The notes: generated by a model not told the origin, from the sequence alone. DNA of 64,000 bases from Rhizobiales bacterium 62-17 (GCA_001898965.1 MKVW01000009.1:395744-459743), one strand, 5' to 3'; counted from the first letter of the stretch, positions 47,434-56,488 are shown. Made by a program: numbers and translations.

Positions 47434-48330
47434 TCAGGTGTCGGCGGAAACTTCGGCTGGCGCCGGATGTCGATGCACCTGATGTCGCGCCGCATGGCTG
47501 CCGATTTCGGCAAGGCGCACGTCGCGATGGCCGGCCTGGACGAACAGCGCCTTGAGATCGGCGAGGGGAACATTGCCCGGCATGGCCAGCAGGATCGACA
47601 GGCCCAATTCGCTGCCGACATTGCCGAGGATTTCGCCACCGGCCCGGCCAATCAGCTCGGGCAGCGCGTCGCGCCAGCGCAGGATCGAGGCTTCGTAGAT
47701 CACCACATCACGCGAGGCCGCTTCCGCCAAGGGCAGGGAGAGGACGAAAGCCGGCACGCCGGCGGGATGATCCGGCCGCTCGACGAAGGGCAGGCGGGCG
47801 ATGATCTTGGGCGCCTCGGGCGGAGCCAGGCGGTGCCACCAGGGCTGCGCCATGGCGCCGCTGTCCATGCGCACCATGCCCAGATCGCCCTGCGAGGCCT
47901 GCACCGCATCGATCACGCCGAGAGCCCCGTAATGCGGAATGAAGGGAACGGTGAAGCCGAAGTGGAAACGGGCGGAATCGCGCATCATCGCATCGCCGGC
48001 CGCCGTATCGACATGGACGCTGTAGGGCGCCTGCACATAGGTGAAGGTGGAGATGATGATGCGCCAGATGCCCTCGACCGTGTCGAGTGGCAGCAACCCC
48101 CGGTGGCGCATGGCGATGCGCCGCATCATGTCGGCCTCCCGGCCCGGCCGGAACGCCGATCCGCCGCCCTGGCGCGCCTTGATGGCGATCAGCTTGTCGA
48201 TGATGGCGCTGCGCTCGATCAAAAGCTCATGCATGTCCTGGTCGATCCGGTCGATATCGACACGGAGCGTCGCCAGATCCACGACGGGATCGGCAGCGGA
48301 ACCAGAGGGCGACTTGACGTCTGCTGACAT
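47434..48330 (-). CDS. Chorismate mutase with unusual C-terminal domain
   Basis: 298 residues from ATG 48330. Residues 20-100 are an AroQ-type chorismate mutase: LRVDIDRIDQDMHELLIERSAIIDKLIAIK, then FRPGREADMMRRI. The C-terminal 190 residues loosely resemble a prephenate dehydratase or ACT region (YGALGVIDAVQASQGDLGMV, and AGHRDVRLAEIGSHAA at the end), but I see no TRF catalytic motif, so dehydratase activity is doubtful. It is the first gene of the aromatic amino acid cluster and divergent from metX. Confidence 0.88.
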   Translation of the reverse strand: MSADVKSPSGSAADPVVDLATLRVDIDRIDQDMHELLIERSAIIDKLIAIKARQGGGSAFRPGREADMMRRIAMRHRGLLPLDTVEGIWRIIISTFTYVQAPYSVHVDTAAGDAMMRDSARFHFGFTVPFIPHYGALGVIDAVQASQGDLGMVRMDSGAMAQPWWHRLAPPEAPKIIARLPFVERPDHPAGVPAFVLSLPLAEAASRDVVIYEASILRWRDALPELIGRAGGEILGNVGSELGLSILLAMPGNVPLADLKALFVQAGHRDVRLAEIGSHAARHQVHRHPAPAEVSADT

Positions 48331-48440
48331 GGCTTGCTTCACGGACTGAACACGGAATGGGCGGGCGGATTGTCATAATCAGGCACCCCGCCGAAGGCAA
48401 AGGAATAGAACCGGCTTGGGATCGCCGGCCGCAGCTTGCC

Positions 48441-48470
48441 TTGACTTGCTCTTAACCCGACACCTATATA
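48441..48470 (+). promoter_or_regulatory. Housekeeping promoter of metX-metW
   Basis: TTGACT (48441-48446) and TATATA (48465-48470), 18 bp apart: a near-consensus sigma-70-type promoter. Transcription would start near 48477, leaving a 46-nt leader. That leader is too short for a SAM riboswitch, and I find no SAM-II motif in it. Confidence 0.7.
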
Positions 48471-48522
48471 TCGCACAACGCGTTCGAAATAGAGAACGAT
48501 ACGCGATCGAAAGGACTTGAGC

Positions 48523-49725
48523 GTGGCAGGCACTGGAACGCTCCCGACGGCGGATGCGCCCCTGGCCACGGCCATTCCCGACGATATACCGACGCAATTC
48601 GTCCATTTTCCCGAAAATCAGCCCCTGGCCATGGATGCCGGTGTGCTGCTGGCGCCGCTCACCATCGCCTATCAGACCTACGGCACTCTCAACGCCGACA
48701 AATCCAACGCGGTGCTGATCTGCCATGCGCTGACCGGGGACCAGCATGTCGCCAACATTCACCCGGTCACCGGCAAGCCCGGCTGGTGGGGCACCATGGT
48801 CGGCCCCGGCCGGCCGATCGATACCGACCGCTATTTCGTCATCTGCTCCAACGTGGTCGGCGGCTGCATGGGCACCACCGGCCCGACCTCGCTCAATCCC
48901 GCCACCGGCAAGGCCTATGGCCTCGACCTGCCGGTCGTCACCATCCGCGACATGGTGCGCGCCCAGGCCATGCTGATCGACCATCTCGGCATCGATCAAC
49001 TGTTCTGCGTCGCCGGCGGCTCCATGGGCGGTATGCAGGTCCTGCAATGGGCGGCGCTTTATCCCGAGCGCGTCTTCGCCGCCATGCCGATCGCCGCCGC
49101 CGCGCGGCATTCCTCGCAGAACATCGCCTTCCACGAAGTCGGCCGCCAGGCGATCATGGCCGATCCCGACTGGCGCGGCGGCCGCTACATCGATCAAGGC
49201 ATCAAGCCGCATAAGGGCCTCGCGGTCGCACGCATGGCCGCCCACATCACCTATCTGTCCGACGAAGCGCTGCAGCGCAAATTCGGCCGCAGGTATCAGG
49301 ACCGCGAAGCCCCGACCTTCTCTTTCGATGCCGACTTCCAGGTCGAAAGCTATCTGCGCTATCAGGGCTCGACCTTCGTCGAGCGCTTCGACGCCAATTC
49401 CTATCTCTACGTCACCCGCGCGATGGATTATTTCGATCTCGCCGAAGACTATGGCGGCGTGCTCGCCAATGCCTTCAAGGGCAGCCGCACGCGCTTCTGC
49501 GTGACGTCTTTCACGTCCGACTGGCTGTTCCCGACAGCCGATTCACGCGCCATCGTGCATGCGTTGAATGCCAGCGGCGCTTCGGTGTCCTTCGTCGAAA
49601 TCGAGACCGATCGCGGCCACGATGCCTTTCTGCTCAACGTGCCGGAACTCTTCGCCACCTCGCGCGGCTTCCTCGAAGCAGCGGCCCGCGCGCGCGGCAT
49701 CGCGCCGAAAGTGAAATCCTCCTGA
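48523..49725 (+). CDS. metXA: Homoserine O-acetyltransferase
   Basis: First committed step of methionine synthesis: homoserine plus acetyl-CoA to O-acetylhomoserine. 400 residues from GTG 48523, with AAAGGA seven bases upstream; TTG 48517 is possible. Alpha/beta hydrolase fold with nucleophile S167 in AGGSMGGMQ. The [13 protein letters not shown] and DRGHDAFLL segments carry the catalytic Asp and His. Its TGA shares one base with the metW ATG, so the two are coupled. The divergent arrangement with chorismate mutase is standard in Rhizobiales. Confidence 0.95.
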   Translation: MAGTGTLPTADAPLATAIPDDIPTQFVHFPENQPLAMDAGVLLAPLTIAYQTYGTLNADKSNAVLICHALTGDQHVANIHPVTGKPGWWGTMVGPGRPIDTDRYFVICSNVVGGCMGTTGPTSLNPATGKAYGLDLPVVTIRDMVRAQAMLIDHLGIDQLFCVAGGSMGGMQVLQWAALYPERVFAAMPIAAAARHSSQNIAFHEVGRQAIMADPDWRGGRYIDQGIKPHKGLAVARMAAHITYLSDEALQRKFGRRYQDREAPTFSFDADFQVESYLRYQGSTFVERFDANSYLYVTRAMDYFDLAEDYGGVLANAFKGSRTRFCVTSFTSDWLFPTADSRAIVHALNASGASVSFVEIETDRGHDAFLLNVPELFATSRGFLEAAARARGIAPKVKSS

Positions 49726-50390
49726 TGAGCGCAGATACCGTGACGCGATCGGGCATCAACGTCCCGCCTCTCGGTGACGAAGGCCGCCTCGATCATCTCC
49801 TCATCGCCAGCATGGTCAACGACAACACGCGCGTGCTCGATGTCGGCTGCGGCGACGGCGCGCTGCTGCGCCTACTCGTCGACAAACACGGCGTCGACGG
49901 GCGCGGCATCGAATTGTCGAAGAGCGGCGTCAATGAAGCCGTCGCCAAAGGCCTGTCGGTCATCCAGGGCGATGCCGATACCGATCTCGCCGATTATCCC
50001 GACGACAGTTTCGACTATGTGATCCTGTCACAGACAATCCAGGCGACACGCCGGCCGAAAGTCGTTCTCGAACACATGCTGCGCGTCGGCCGCCACGCCA
50101 TTGTCTCGTTTCCCAATTTCGGCCATTGGAAGTTGCGCCTGCAACTGCTGGTCAAAGGCAAGATGCCGATGACCGGCATTCTCTCCAATCCCTGGTACGA
50201 CACGCCCAATATTCACTTCTGCACCATCCGCGACTTCGTCGGTCTGGTCGATGAAGTGGGCGCCAAGATCGAACGCGCCGAAGCACTCAACCGCTATGGC
50301 GCGCCGCTCGGCTTCACCGCGCCCTGGTGGGTCTGGAACATGTTCGGCGAGCAGGGGCTTTTTCTGTTGAAGCGTGGCAAGCAGTCCTAG
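49725..50390 (+). CDS. metW: Methionine biosynthesis protein MetW
   Basis: 221-residue SAM-dependent methyltransferase-like protein. SAM motif LDVGCGDGALLRLL (about 38-51), then RGIELSKSGVNEAVAKGLSVIQGDADTDLADYPDDSFDYVILSQTIQATRRP, diagnostic of MetW. It activates MetX by forming a complex with it in bacteria that need both; the co-translation with metXA here agrees. The ATG overlaps the metX stop. Confidence 0.95.
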   Translation: MSADTVTRSGINVPPLGDEGRLDHLLIASMVNDNTRVLDVGCGDGALLRLLVDKHGVDGRGIELSKSGVNEAVAKGLSVIQGDADTDLADYPDDSFDYVILSQTIQATRRPKVVLEHMLRVGRHAIVSFPNFGHWKLRLQLLVKGKMPMTGILSNPWYDTPNIHFCTIRDFVGLVDEVGAKIERAEALNRYGAPLGFTAPWWVWNMFGEQGLFLLKRGKQS

Positions 50391-50423
50391 CATTGCACCC
50401 TCCGGAAGTGGCCCGACACCTTC

Positions 50424-50570
50424 GTGTCATCCCGGACGCGCTGAAAGCGCGATCCGGGAGCCAGGGGCCTGTGGTAGAATGCTTGCCTTGCCTGACGACA
50501 CGCACAATCCGTTCGCCTAAAGCGGCTGCCCCTGGTTCCCGGGTCGCCCGCTGGGCGCCCGGGATGACAC
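50424..50570. repeat. Dispersed inverted-repeat element, family B, copy 3
   Basis: 147 bp from gtgtcatcccgga to cgggatgacac. The left half, with hairpin gcgctgaaagcgc, is almost the same as copy 2, and the right half has ccgctgggcgcccggg. It occupies the metW to LysE intergenic space, and may serve as a bidirectional transcription or mRNA-end element. Confidence 0.87.
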
Positions 50571-50622
50571 AAAGGTGCTGGCTTCTCCTGCATCAACGCG
50601 CGGCCCTGCGGAGGTCTGTCTC

Positions 50623-51246
50623 ATGTCCCCCGAATTCCTCGTCACCACGCTCATCATCGTCGCCTCGCCCGGCATCGGCGCGACCTATACGATCGCAGCC
50701 GGCTTGAACCGCGGCGCCAAGGCAAGCCTCTGGGCCGCCTTCGCCTGCACCCTGGGGATCGTGCCGCATCTCATCGCGGCGATGACCGGCCTGGCGGCTT
50801 TGCTGCACACCTCGGCGCTGCTGTTCGACATCGTCAAATATGTCGGCGTCGCCTATCTGCTCTACATGGCCTGGGCGACGCTCAAGGAGCGGGGATCGAT
50901 GAAGATCGAGAGCCGGACCGACGCGCGCGACGGCTGGCGCGGTATCATCGATGTGCTCGTCAACGGCATCCTGATCAATCTGTTGAACCCCAAACTGTCG
51001 ATCTTCTTCGTCTCCTTCCTGCCGCAGTTCATCAGCCCCACGGAGCCGCATGTTCTGAGAGAGATGATGGCCCTTTCGGGCGTCTTCATGCTGGCGACCT
51101 TCGTGGTGTTCGCGCTCTACGGCCTGTTCGCGTCAACGATGCGCGACCGGGTGCTGTCGAGCCCGACGGTGCTGGCCTGGATGCGGCGCGGTTTCGCCGC
51201 CGCTTTCGTGGCGCTTGGGGCCAAGCTTGCGCTGAGCCAACGCTAA
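50623..51246 (+). CDS. LysE/RhtB family amino acid exporter
   Basis: 207 residues from ATG 50623, with GGAGG eight bases upstream. About six membrane helices. The N-terminal ASPGIGATYTIAAGLNRGAKASLWAAFACTLGIVPHLIAA is the LysE/RhtB motif region (P-G-P variant with a nearby Gly-rich helix). NGILINLLNPKLSIFFVSFLPQF is the second conserved block. It probably exports an amino acid such as homoserine, threonine or lysine; the substrate cannot be told. The longer frame back to 50575 is leader. Confidence 0.9.
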   Translation: MSPEFLVTTLIIVASPGIGATYTIAAGLNRGAKASLWAAFACTLGIVPHLIAAMTGLAALLHTSALLFDIVKYVGVAYLLYMAWATLKERGSMKIESRTDARDGWRGIIDVLVNGILINLLNPKLSIFFVSFLPQFISPTEPHVLREMMALSGVFMLATFVVFALYGLFASTMRDRVLSSPTVLAWMRRGFAAAFVALGAKLALSQR

Positions 51247-51286
51247 CCTAAATAAAGAGCAACCTTCCTCACTCGGATCCCCTCTT

Positions 51287-52336
51287 ATGACTGATGACGC
51301 GACCCCGCGCCCCCTCGAACTCGGCCTCGATACCTTCGGCGACGTCACCTTTGGCGACGATGGCGAGCTGCTGCCGCATGCCCAGGTGATCCGCAACGTC
51401 ATCGACGAAGCGGTGCTGGCCGACGAAGTCGGCTGCACCTTCATTGGCCTGGGCGAACATCACCGCAGCGACTTCGCCATTTCGGCGCCGGAAGTGGTGC
51501 TGGCCGCCATTGCCGCGCGCACCCAGAACATTCGCCTGGGCTCCGCCGTCACCGTGCTCTCCTCCGATGACCCGATCCGCGTGTTTCAGCGCTTCTCGAC
51601 GCTCGATGCGGCCTCCAACGGCCGCGCCGAAGTGATCCTTGGGCGCGGTTCCTTCACCGAATCCTTCCCGCTGTTCGGCTTCGATCTCAACGACTACGAA
51701 AAGCTGTTCGAGGAGAAGCTCGATCTCTTCGCCGCGCTGCTGCCGCAGCAGGAAGTCTCCTGGCAGGGCAGCGTGCGCCCGCCGCTCGACAAGCAACGCG
51801 TCTATCCGCCGATCGAACGCGGCACGCTCAAAACCTGGATCGGCGTTGGCGGCAGTCCGCAATCGGTGGTGCGCGCGGCGCACTACGGCCTGCCGCTGAT
51901 GCTCGCCATCATCGGCGGCGATCCGCAGCGCTTTCACCCCTATGTCGATCTCTTCCATCGCGCGCTGAACGAATTCAAGAAACCGGCGCTGCCGATCGGC
52001 GTGCATTCGCCCGGCCATGTCGCCGACACGGATGAACAGGCGCGCGAGGATCTCTGGCCCTGCTACAAGCGCATGCACGACCGCATCGGCGCCGAGCGCG
52101 GCTGGCCGCCGACGAGCCGCGCCCAGTTCGATCAGGAGATCGCCCACGGCTCGCTCTATGTCGGCGCGCCGGAAACCGTCGCCCACAAGATCGCCGCCAC
52201 GGCCAAAGGCCTCGGTATCGCCCGCTTCGACATGAAGTACAGCGCCGGCCCCTTGCCGCACGGCAAGCTGATGCGCAGCATCGAGCTTTATGGCCGCAAG
52301 GTCATCCCGATGGTGCACGACCTGCTCGCGGGCTAA
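51287..52336 (+). CDS. LLM class flavin-dependent oxidoreductase
   Basis: 349-residue bacterial luciferase-like TIM barrel. LELGLDTFGDVTFG at the start, GLGEHHRSDFAISAPEVVLAAIAARTQNIRLGSAVTVLSSDDPIRVFQ (about 47-94), GRAEVILGRGSFTESFPLFG (about 109-128) and WIGVGGSPQSVVRAA are typical of the family. It uses reduced flavin to oxidise an unidentified substrate. No flavin reductase gene is adjacent. 40 bp after the LysE gene; co-transcription is possible. Confidence 0.92.
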   Translation: MTDDATPRPLELGLDTFGDVTFGDDGELLPHAQVIRNVIDEAVLADEVGCTFIGLGEHHRSDFAISAPEVVLAAIAARTQNIRLGSAVTVLSSDDPIRVFQRFSTLDAASNGRAEVILGRGSFTESFPLFGFDLNDYEKLFEEKLDLFAALLPQQEVSWQGSVRPPLDKQRVYPPIERGTLKTWIGVGGSPQSVVRAAHYGLPLMLAIIGGDPQRFHPYVDLFHRALNEFKKPALPIGVHSPGHVADTDEQAREDLWPCYKRMHDRIGAERGWPPTSRAQFDQEIAHGSLYVGAPETVAHKIAATAKGLGIARFDMKYSAGPLPHGKLMRSIELYGRKVIPMVHDLLAG

Positions 52337-52338
52337 AA

Positions 52339-52848
52339 TTAGCGCTCGAATTTATAAGCGACGCGCTCGCACACTTTCGCGCCGAAATATTCCAGCGCTT
52401 TGGCGATGGGCTTGCCACCCATCGCCTCATAGAAGCCGGTGGCGAGTTCATTTTCCGCCAGGGCCCAGACGACGAGCGTGCCATAGCCGCGCCGCACCAG
52501 ATCGCTCTGCGCCGCACGGAACAGCCGGCGGCCGAAGCCGAGCCCCTGGAATTCCGGCAGCAAATAAAGCTCATAGATTTCGCCGCTGCCGCGCGCCGAA
52601 GCATCGCGATTGCGGCCATAGCTGATATAGCCGGCGATACTGTCCTCGAAATCGGCAACGAGCAGGCCGGCGCCACGCTGGATCGCCGCCCGCCACCAGC
52701 GCCCACCGCGATGGCGCACCATGCGATCGAGTTCACGCCCGGGAATAATACCCCGGTAAGCATGGAACCACGCGGCAGCATAAACATCCGCCATGCCGGC
52801 GATGTCGTCGGCCTTCGCAGTTCGCACTGAAAGAAGAGCCTCTTGCAT
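52339..52848 (-). CDS. GNAT family N-acetyltransferase
   Basis: 169 residues from ATG 52848 (MQEALLSVRTAKADD). GNAT motif A is LYLLPEFQGLGFGRRLFRAAQ (about 100-120), with Q-x-x-G-x-G intact, followed by LVVWALAENELATGFYEAMGGKP, motif B. Substrate unknown. Its stop lies 2 bp from that of the convergent LLM gene. An upstream GTG at 52881 is an alternative. The 270 bp between this gene and the next shows no recognisable RNA or protein. Confidence 0.88.
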   Translation of the reverse strand: MQEALLSVRTAKADDIAGMADVYAAAWFHAYRGIIPGRELDRMVRHRGGRWWRAAIQRGAGLLVADFEDSIAGYISYGRNRDASARGSGEIYELYLLPEFQGLGFGRRLFRAAQSDLVRRGYGTLVVWALAENELATGFYEAMGGKPIAKALEYFGAKVCERVAYKFER

Positions 52849-53122
52849 CCGGCAAGAGTGGGCTGAAATGCCCGCAGACACAAGCCTTGCTTTGGCGAAC
52901 CGCGAGACTTTTGTTTTTGTTTGATTCTTATCGAACGGTCAGGCGCTGCCCACACGCGACGGCGCACGCGATGCACGACTCAAGAGGTGAGTCGCATCCA
53001 ACGGACGTGGGCAACAGAATTGCGATTCGATCGTCAGCGATCTTGGCAATCTCGCGTCATGCGAATTACTCTGACATTCTCGAAACATAGCAGACGGGGA
53101 GATTTTTCGTGATGGCGGGGCT

Positions 53123-54007
53123 TTGAGCGCGGTGACGGTTTTCAAACATGTTGAACGGCTGCTTGATCGGCCGATCATCACGCAAGACATGGTCCCCTCC
53201 AACGAGACCAACATCAACGGCCCGTCGCTGATTCGCGTGCCGTCTTGGGTGCGCAATCCATTGGGCCGCTACTATCTCTATTTCTCATCGCATTTCGGCG
53301 ATCACATTCGTCTCGCTTATGCCGATGCCTTGACCGGGCCTTGGCGGCTACATGCGCCCGGCGTGCTTCACCTGAACGCTTCGCATTTCAACGACCATAT
53401 CGCTTCGCCCGATGTCACCATCGACCAGGAGCGGCAGGAGATCCGGCTCTACTATCATGGTGTGGTGGGCGATGTTTTCTCCGATCAGCGGACCCGCGTC
53501 GCTCTGTCAAACGATGGCCTCATGTTCGAAGCGCAAGCGCCCATCGTCATGGACTGGTATTCCCGGGCCTTCCGCTGGAACGGCATGATCTACGCGCTGA
53601 CCATGCCCGGCACGATGTGGCGCTCGCCCGACGGCATCGCGCCCTTCGAACGCGGCCCATCGCTGTTCACCCCACGCATGCGCCATTCGGCTGTGCGCGT
53701 GCGCGGCCATGAACTCGACATTCTCTACACCAATTGCGGTGATAACCCGGAATCGATCCTCGCCACCACGCTCGATCTGCGATCCGACTGGCTGTCCTGG
53801 CGGGCCGAGCCGAGCACGCTCCTCATTCAACCGGAACGCGCCTATGAAGGCGGCGATCTGCCGCCTGCGCCCTCCGAACGTGGCGGCGTACGCCAGGCCG
53901 TGCGGCAATTGCGCGATCCAGCTTTCTTCGAAGAAGCCGGCAAGACTTATCTGCTCTACGCGGGCGCCGGCGAAAGCGGCATCTGCTTGGCCGAGCTGCA
54001 CACATGA
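53123..54007 (+). CDS. Five-bladed beta-propeller protein, GH43/GH32-like
   Basis: 294 residues (TTG 53123 or GTG 53132). It carries motifs of the glycosidase propeller: PSLIRVPSWVRNPLGRYYLYFSSHFGDHIRLAYADALTGPW (blade with substrate-facing aromatic), DHIASPDVTIDQERQEIRLYYHG (a candidate Asp), and RQLRDPAFFEEAGKTYLLYAGAGE. No signal peptide is visible, so it would be cytoplasmic, which is odd next to an exported binding protein. Similar cytosolic proteins act as glycoside hydrolases or phosphorylases; activity is unproven. It is the first of three close genes (53123-56275), with 22 bp to the next. Confidence 0.72.
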   Translation: MSAVTVFKHVERLLDRPIITQDMVPSNETNINGPSLIRVPSWVRNPLGRYYLYFSSHFGDHIRLAYADALTGPWRLHAPGVLHLNASHFNDHIASPDVTIDQERQEIRLYYHGVVGDVFSDQRTRVALSNDGLMFEAQAPIVMDWYSRAFRWNGMIYALTMPGTMWRSPDGIAPFERGPSLFTPRMRHSAVRVRGHELDILYTNCGDNPESILATTLDLRSDWLSWRAEPSTLLIQPERAYEGGDLPPAPSERGGVRQAVRQLRDPAFFEEAGKTYLLYAGAGESGICLAELHT

Positions 54008-54029
54008 CGAACCGTAAGGTGAGGGAGGA

Positions 54030-55043
54030 ATGATGGTAGCGAAGACGAATCTGCTGGCCCTGGCCGGCGCCCTGCTGTGGTTCGGCGCGCAGACAGTTCA
54101 AGCCGCCGACGACTGGAATGCGGTCATCGTCGCCGCCAAGAAGGAAGGCGTGGTCAATCTCTATTCAGCGCAGATCGGCGTGCCGGAATTGAAGAAAATC
54201 ACCCAGGCCTTCCAGGCCAAATACAACATTCCCGTTCAGACTTTAGAATTGCGCGCCAGCGAACTTGTCGAGCGGCTGCGTCTCGAACAGGCGACCAACC
54301 GCACCCAGGCCGATGTCGCCTTCACCGGCGGCGCGGTGACCCTGGAAAAGATCGGCGTATTGCAGCCGCGCGGCGCCATTCCCAATGTGGCGCGTTTGGA
54401 TGAAAAATTTCAGGGCAGCGACTTCCGCGTGCCAGTGTTCTCGCAGAGCTTTGCCATCGTCGTGAATCAGAAGCTCGTGCCGGAAGCGGAGCGGCCGAAG
54501 AGCTGGGCCGATCTCGCCGACCCGAAATGGAAAGGTAAGATTCTCTCCGACGATTTTCGCGCACTGGGTGGTGGTGGCCTGTTCTTCGCCGTCACCTACG
54601 AACATCTCGGCCAAGCGTTTCACGAGAAACTGGCGCAAAATAGCCCCGTGTTCAGCCGCGACATCAGGGAAAGCTCGCGGCGCATCGCGCGTGGCGAATA
54701 TCCGCTCTATCTGCCCTATGTCCTGCCCGACGCCCTGCTGACCAAGGGCCTGCCGCTCGCCGTGGTGTTTCCGCAGGAAGGAACGCCCTATGGCAATTTC
54801 GACGCGGGCGTCGTCAAAGGCGCTGCTCATCCCAATGCGGCACGCCTGTTCATCGATTTCTTCCTCTCCGACGAGGCGCAACTCATCTATGCCGCCGGCG
54901 GCCGCAGGCCGACGGTGAAAGGGCTGGAAGCCTCCTATCCAGCGGAGGCGCGGCCCTATCTCGAAACCAAACTGCTCGGCACTCAGGAAGATCCTGAACA
55001 GCGCGATCGCATGCTCAAACTCGCCACCGAGATCTATCACTGA
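54030..55043 (+). CDS. Periplasmic solute-binding protein, Fbp/AfuA-like
   Basis: 337 residues with a signal peptide ending VQA-AD (about 24-27). Class II ABC binding-protein fold: KEGVVNLYSAQIGVPELKKITQAFQAKYNIPVQTLELRASELVERL, PKSWADLADPKWKGKI (about 161-176), AAHPNAARLFIDFFLSDEAQLIY and RPTV near the end. Relatives bind iron(III), thiamine or other small anions. No permease or ATPase gene is adjacent, so its transporter must lie elsewhere or the protein serves another purpose. Preceded by GAGGGAGG; its TGA overlaps the ATG of the next gene. Confidence 0.88.
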   Translation: MMVAKTNLLALAGALLWFGAQTVQAADDWNAVIVAAKKEGVVNLYSAQIGVPELKKITQAFQAKYNIPVQTLELRASELVERLRLEQATNRTQADVAFTGGAVTLEKIGVLQPRGAIPNVARLDEKFQGSDFRVPVFSQSFAIVVNQKLVPEAERPKSWADLADPKWKGKILSDDFRALGGGGLFFAVTYEHLGQAFHEKLAQNSPVFSRDIRESSRRIARGEYPLYLPYVLPDALLTKGLPLAVVFPQEGTPYGNFDAGVVKGAAHPNAARLFIDFFLSDEAQLIYAAGGRRPTVKGLEASYPAEARPYLETKLLGTQEDPEQRDRMLKLATEIYH

Positions 55044-56275
55044 TGCAGACTCTGGCCGAACAGACGGCAGACGACGAAGCACTTGTCGCCCGCCTTGCCG
55101 AAGACTTGCGCCACCATGCAGGCTTCGGCGAAAAATATTCCGGCGGCCCCGGCGATCAGGCGACGGCCGATTGGATCGCCGAACGCATGCAGGCCGCTGG
55201 CCTGCGCGTCGACCGACATCAGATTGATACGCCATACTTCACTCCGCGCGTCTGCACCCTGCGCTGCGCCGGCGACAGCCTCGATGTGCTGCCGCAAGCC
55301 CCCGTCATGACCACCGGATCCGCCGGCATCACGGCACCGCTGGCGATCATCCACAGCACGCACGACGCGGCGCGCGCAGCCAATGCCATCGCCATTGTGG
55401 TCGCACCCTTCCGCCGCCACGCGGCGATCTGGCTACCGCCGATCGGCCCGCTCGTCTCCGCCGCCGTGGAAGCCGGAGCAAAAGCGATCGTCATCGTCAC
55501 CACTGGCCCTTCGGGCGAGGCGGTGGCGCTCAACGCCCCCCTCGATGCGCCGTTCACGCCGGTGCCATCAGCTGTCCTGGCGCCGCGCGCCCTGGAACCA
55601 TTGCTGGCCGCCGCCGCACGCGGCGAGGTGGCGACCTTGATCCTCGATGGCGCGGCTGAGCGGCGACAGACCGCCAATCTCATGGCGACGCTCGACCGCG
55701 GCCCGCGCTGGCTCGCCTTCTCGACGCCCCGAACCGGCTGGTTCGATTGCGTCGGCGAGCGCGGCACCGGCACGGCGGCCTTCCTCGCCCTCCTCGACTG
55801 GGCCGTGCAGCGCTTTCCCGATCATTCGCTGTTCGCGCTCAATTCCGGCGGCCACGAATATCGCTTCGGCGGCACCCATCACGCGCTCGATCTGGCACCG
55901 CCGCCCCAAGCGACCACGCTGTGGACCCATATCGGCGCCACGCTCGCGGCCCGCGATGTGCTGGAATTTCGCGGCCAACAGATTTTGCTGCCGTCAGCCG
56001 ATCCGCAGCGTGTGTTGATGGTGACGGAGCCGCTGCGCGCGGCGGCGCAGGAGGCTTTCGATGGTCTGTCCGGCCTCGAATGTCCGCAACCGATCGCCGC
56101 CGAGGCGGGCGAACTCTCCACCATCACCGCGCGCGGCTATGACAAAGCCTTCGCCATGCTCGGCGTCCACCGTTGGTTCCACACCCGGCAGGACACGCTC
56201 GACAAGGTGGATGCCGCCCTGCTGGCGCCCGTGGTGCGCGCGCATATGCGTTTGATCGAAGCCGCAGTTTCATGA
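55043..56275 (+). CDS. M28-like peptidase fold protein with degenerate metal site
   Basis: 410 residues. The N terminus KYSGGPGDQATADWIAERMQAAGLRV (31-56) and a PA-like insert with HDAARAANAIAIVV resemble M28 aminopeptidases. The expected metal ligands are altered: the first His-x-Asp is STPRTGW (227-233), the bridging Asp region is ER (239-240), and the Glu-Glu pair is HEYRFGG (271-277). WTHIG stands at 294-298, while the last His survives in HTRQDT (380-385). It has no signal peptide. The protein may be an inactive relative or use another chemistry. It overlaps the binding-protein gene by one base, so the two are translated together. Confidence 0.65.
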   Translation: MQTLAEQTADDEALVARLAEDLRHHAGFGEKYSGGPGDQATADWIAERMQAAGLRVDRHQIDTPYFTPRVCTLRCAGDSLDVLPQAPVMTTGSAGITAPLAIIHSTHDAARAANAIAIVVAPFRRHAAIWLPPIGPLVSAAVEAGAKAIVIVTTGPSGEAVALNAPLDAPFTPVPSAVLAPRALEPLLAAAARGEVATLILDGAAERRQTANLMATLDRGPRWLAFSTPRTGWFDCVGERGTGTAAFLALLDWAVQRFPDHSLFALNSGGHEYRFGGTHHALDLAPPPQATTLWTHIGATLAARDVLEFRGQQILLPSADPQRVLMVTEPLRAAAQEAFDGLSGLECPQPIAAEAGELSTITARGYDKAFAMLGVHRWFHTRQDTLDKVDAALLAPVVRAHMRLIEAAVS

Positions 56276-56353
56276 TCGCCCGTGCCTGGCGCCAGATCCA
56301 TCACGACGAAATGGTTCATTCGCAGCGCCATGGCGAACCAGGCGACATGCCCG

Positions 56354-56385
56354 CAAAAACAAAGGCGGCGACCCGAAGGTCGCCG
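56354..56385 (-). terminator. Terminator of tRNA-Gly transcript
   Basis: On the minus strand: stem cggcgacc / ggtcgccg (56378-56385 with 56366-56373) with a ttcg tetraloop, followed by CCTTTGTTTTTGC. It lies 30 bp beyond the 3' end of the tRNA gene. Confidence 0.8.
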
Positions 56386-56413
56386 TGCCAAAGCCTTTGA
56401 TCTTGTCTGAAAT

Positions 56414-56488
56414 TGGAGCGGGCGAAGGGATTCGAACCCTCGACCCCAACCTTGGCAAGGTTGTGCTCTACCCCTGAGCTACACCCGC
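56414..56488 (-). tRNA. tRNA-Gly (GCC anticodon)
   Basis: On the minus strand: acceptor GCGGGTG pairs with CGCCCGC, D-arm GCTC-AGGGGTA-GAGC, anticodon stem CAACC/GGTTG around TTGCCAA (anticodon GCC), T-arm GAGGG-TTCGAAT-CCCTT, discriminator T and an encoded CCA. All stems are complete, so this looks functional. It has its own terminator downstream. Confidence 0.97.

Noticed and set aside
46261-48327. A 688-codon open frame on the plus strand opposite hisC and chorismate mutase
   Set aside because: Antisense shadow of three well-supported genes; no ribosome site or family similarity.
48471-48522. SAM-II or other SAM riboswitch in the metX leader
   Set aside because: The leader after the promoter at 48441-48470 is only about 46 nt and I find no SAM-II pseudoknot blocks. 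metX control by a riboswitch is not supported here.
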